A stretch of 7,481 nucleotides of DNA from Bacteroidales bacterium (lineage in GTDB: Bacteria; Bacteroidota; Bacteroidia; Bacteroidales; UBA7960). The stretch is from contig SLSG01000246.1 of assembly GCA_007130545.1 (NCBI GenBank), positions 1-7,481 on the forward strand, in the 5' to 3' direction. Both the position numbers and the translations under genes were made by a program. This document shows, in pieces, positions 5,798 to 7,481 of this stretch; position 1 is the stretch's first letter; the number at the start of each line of letters is the position of its first letter. Under the pieces are notes generated by a model, which was given only the letters and a program-made list of their open reading frames with translations, did not search any database and had not been told where the DNA came from.

Positions 5798-6454
5798 TTA
5801 GGGGATGTTCATGAATTTATGTGACTGCAGGGAGACCATCCATCCCGGATGCTCCTTTACGAATTCCACGATCAGGGGAAGCATCTGCCTGTACCTGCTC
5901 CATTCCGGCTGCAGGTACAACAGGCATTTTTCCTTTACCATCAAGGCATTCTCGACTGCCCACCCGAAATCTTCCTCCTCATATACGATCACCTTCAGCT
6001 CGTCGGCCATCAGGGCAAGATCCGGCCGGGGGCGGGCATTGCGTTTGGGGGAGAGGCAGATCCAGTCAAACTGTCCGCTGACTGGACAGGCCCCGGAAGT
6101 TTCCAGGTAAATCTTCATGCCTTGTTTCTTCAGTCTGCTGCACAGGGGCCCCAGATTGACCGTCAACGGCTCCCCACCGGTAATGACGACGGACCTTGAA
6201 GGGAATGTGCACAATTGCTCCAGCACGGATTCCAGGGGGGTCAGGGGGTGCAGGGCAGCATTCCAGGATTCTTTGGCGTCACACCAGTGGCAACCCACAT
6301 CACATCCCCCGATACGCAGAAAGGATGCAGCCTTGCCGGTATGGTAGCCCTCTCCCTGTATGGAATAAAAAATTTCCATCACAGGCAGCAGCCTGCCCGC
6401 TTCGAGCAATAGCCGGTCGCTGTCAGACAAAGTTGATGGACGGTGTGTTGTCAA
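5798..6454 (-). CDS. queE: 7-carboxy-7-deazaguanine synthase QueE (radical SAM)
   Basis: Converts 6-carboxy-tetrahydropterin to 7-carboxy-7-deazaguanine in queuosine/preQ1 biosynthesis, using S-adenosylmethionine and a [4Fe-4S] cluster in the cytoplasm. The 218-residue protein has FYSIQGEGYHTG (29-40), the cluster motif Cys51-x3-Cys55-x2-Cys58 followed by Asp59 (GCDVGCHWCDAKESW), GGEP (93-96) for SAM binding, LETSG (117-121), SPK (135-137) and the family ending LQSHKFMNIP. The start is TTG at 6454, 2 nt after the folD stop. Bacteroidota homologues have residues before the LPVMEIFYSIQGEG stretch, so the first in-frame ATG (6379) looks too late. The tight spacing implies translational coupling with folD. 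It converges with the SUMF1-like gene across a 64-nt gap. Confidence 0.93.
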   Translation of the reverse strand: MTTHRPSTLSDSDRLLLEAGRLLPVMEIFYSIQGEGYHTGKAASFLRIGGCDVGCHWCDAKESWNAALHPLTPLESVLEQLCTFPSRSVVITGGEPLTVNLGPLCSRLKKQGMKIYLETSGACPVSGQFDWICLSPKRNARPRPDLALMADELKVIVYEEEDFGWAVENALMVKEKCLLYLQPEWSRYRQMLPLIVEFVKEHPGWMVSLQSHKFMNIP

Positions 6455-6456
6455 GT

Positions 6457-7338
6457 TCAGCCGTAGATTTCTTTTTTACAGGCCTTCAGTGTGTTCATCA
6501 GCAGGGAAACAATGGTCATGGGTCCCACTCCGCCCGGCACCGGGGTGATATGGGAGGCCTTTGCGGAAACCTCCTCAAACTGCACATCCCCTACCAGCCG
6601 GAAGCCGGATTTGGTCTCCGGGGCTTCTACCCGGTGGATGCCCACATCGATCACCACGGCGCCTTCCCTGACCATGTCTGCGGTCACAAACCCGGGACGG
6701 CCGATGGCCACGATCAGAATATCCGCAGCGCTGGTAATCTCGGCCAGGTTCCTGGTCTTGCTGTGGCAGACGGTCACGGTCGAATTGCCTGGTTCCTCGT
6801 TACGCATCATCAGGATGCTCATGGGCTTTCCGACGATATTGCTCCGGCCCAGTATCACGCAGTTCTTCCCGCTCGTCTCGATCCCGCTTCGCATCAGCAG
6901 CTCCAGTATCCCGTAAGGGGTGGCCGATACATAGGAAGACAGTCCGATCGTGGTGCGACCGACATTGACCGGGTGGAACCCGTCCACGTCCTTTTCGGGA
7001 CGGATGGCTTCGATCACCTTCTGGTTGTCAATATGGGCCGGCAGCGGAAGCTGCACGATCAGTCCGTCAATATCCGGATCCTCATTGATAAAACCCACCG
7101 TATCCAGGATCTCCTTCTCGGGAACATCGGCCGGGAATTTATAGGTGGAGGAATCAAAACCCACTTCCTTGCAGGACCTTGATTTATTCCTGACATAGGT
7201 CTCGCTGGCCGGGTCCTCCCCCACCAAAATGGCTGCCAGGTGAGGCGGACGTGCCCCTTTGTCCATCATACGCTTTACTTCCGCCGCAATTTCCACCTTG
7301 ATGGCTGCAGCAATCTTTTTTCCGTCAATCAGTTCCAT
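6457..7338 (-). CDS. folD: Methylenetetrahydrofolate dehydrogenase/cyclohydrolase FolD
   Basis: Bifunctional cytoplasmic enzyme of one-carbon metabolism; it interconverts 5,10-methylene-, 5,10-methenyl- and 10-formyl-tetrahydrofolate with NADP. The 293 residues are a normal full length, starting MELIDGKKIA. The substrate site shows Tyr48 and Lys52 in SETYVRNKSR, Gln96 in GLIVQLPLP and the aspartates of KDVDGFHPVNVGR (116-128; Asp119 by position). The Rossmann part has ILGRSNIVGKP (162-172) for the dinucleotide, and the C-terminal signature PVPGGVGPMT (266-275) is intact. It lies 41 nt downstream of ffh and 2 nt upstream of queE on the same strand, so the three are probably one operon. No separate promoter was found in the 41-nt gap. 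Confidence 0.97.
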   Translation of the reverse strand: MELIDGKKIAAAIKVEIAAEVKRMMDKGARPPHLAAILVGEDPASETYVRNKSRSCKEVGFDSSTYKFPADVPEKEILDTVGFINEDPDIDGLIVQLPLPAHIDNQKVIEAIRPEKDVDGFHPVNVGRTTIGLSSYVSATPYGILELLMRSGIETSGKNCVILGRSNIVGKPMSILMMRNEEPGNSTVTVCHSKTRNLAEITSAADILIVAIGRPGFVTADMVREGAVVIDVGIHRVEAPETKSGFRLVGDVQFEEVSAKASHITPVPGGVGPMTIVSLLMNTLKACKKEIYG

Positions 7339-7379
7339 ATACAGCGTTTTATTTTGGTCGTTCAGTTCCCGTCAAAATG

Positions 7380-7481
7380 CTATCTGCGCATCCCCTTCAT
7401 CATGTTCATCATCTTTCCGCTCCCGCCTGTGGTCATCATCCGCATCATTTTGCGGGTATCCTCAAACTGCTTCAGCAGGCG
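7380..7481 (-). CDS. ffh: Ffh (SRP54) C-terminal end, 5' part beyond window
   Basis: Last 33 codons of the signal recognition particle GTPase, which binds SRP RNA and signal sequences of nascent membrane and secreted proteins. The visible peptide runs from RLLKQFEDTRKMMRMM to KMMNMMKGMRR and then TAG. The methionine-rich QFE-x-RKMM-x-MM pattern and the Gly-Met-rich tail are the end of the M domain. Position directly before folD matches a known Bacteroidota gene order. The short length visible limits certainty. Confidence 0.85.
   Translation of the reverse strand, partial: RLLKQFEDTRKMMRMMTTGGSGKMMNMMKGMRR

Noticed and set aside
6196..7182. Long plus-strand open frame (328 codons) antisense to folD and queE
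   Set aside because: Both sense genes have complete catalytic motifs; the antisense product shows no domain or signal and is best seen as a shadow frame.
7339..7379. Possible separate promoter for folD in the gap after ffh
   Set aside because: No TAnnTTTG element on the minus strand; the spacing fits cotranscription with ffh.

Overview
The window looks like a chromosomal segment from a member of the Bacteroidota, probably Bacteroidales-like, with moderately high GC. Three things point there. The ffh-folD order, the OmpA/PD40/TPR envelope protein and the truncated formylglycine-enzyme-like secreted protein all have a Bacteroidota style. Upstream regions carry the TAnnTTTG -7 element typical of the phylum. 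Most genes lack a Shine-Dalgarno sequence. No mobile element, tRNA, rRNA or CRISPR array was seen.

Layout from left to right. A minus-strand block holds a 3'-incomplete Cas4/RecB-like nuclease with a DUF2779-type C-terminal part (1-872), preceded by a spacer of degenerate 19-bp tandem repeats. Upstream of it on the same strand is a TPR + PD40 propeller + OmpA envelope protein (954-2675). Divergent from these is a plus-strand block: a soluble PAS histidine kinase of the NarX/LiaS type (2790-3854), its NarL/LuxR-type response regulator (3864-4517) and a secreted SUMF1-like protein (4699-5733). Converging on that block is a minus-strand housekeeping operon, ffh (C-terminus only) - folD - queE.

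Taken together, the centre of the window reads as a small signalling unit. A 16-bp dyad-like motif of the form TNRGNNNAAATRCTTA occurs once between the OmpA-family gene and the kinase gene, where it overlaps the kinase -7 element. It occurs twice upstream of the SUMF1-like gene, where one copy abuts the -33 element. This fits a NarL-type regulator that controls its own operon and the gene after it, but that is inference.

A second theme is that several proteins depart from the usual form of their family. The DUF2779 protein lacks the acidic residues of the first exonuclease motif and much of the usual linker. The OmpA-family protein lacks the carboxypeptidase-regulatory-like domain that often sits before OmpA. 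The kinase lacks the G2 glycines of its ATP lid. The SUMF1-like protein lacks the catalytic core. All reading frames are open through these points, so they are not obvious frameshifts. Family comparisons are from memory and need alignment. No complete, clearly novel system is evident; the regulatory motif set and the altered nuclease are the best leads.
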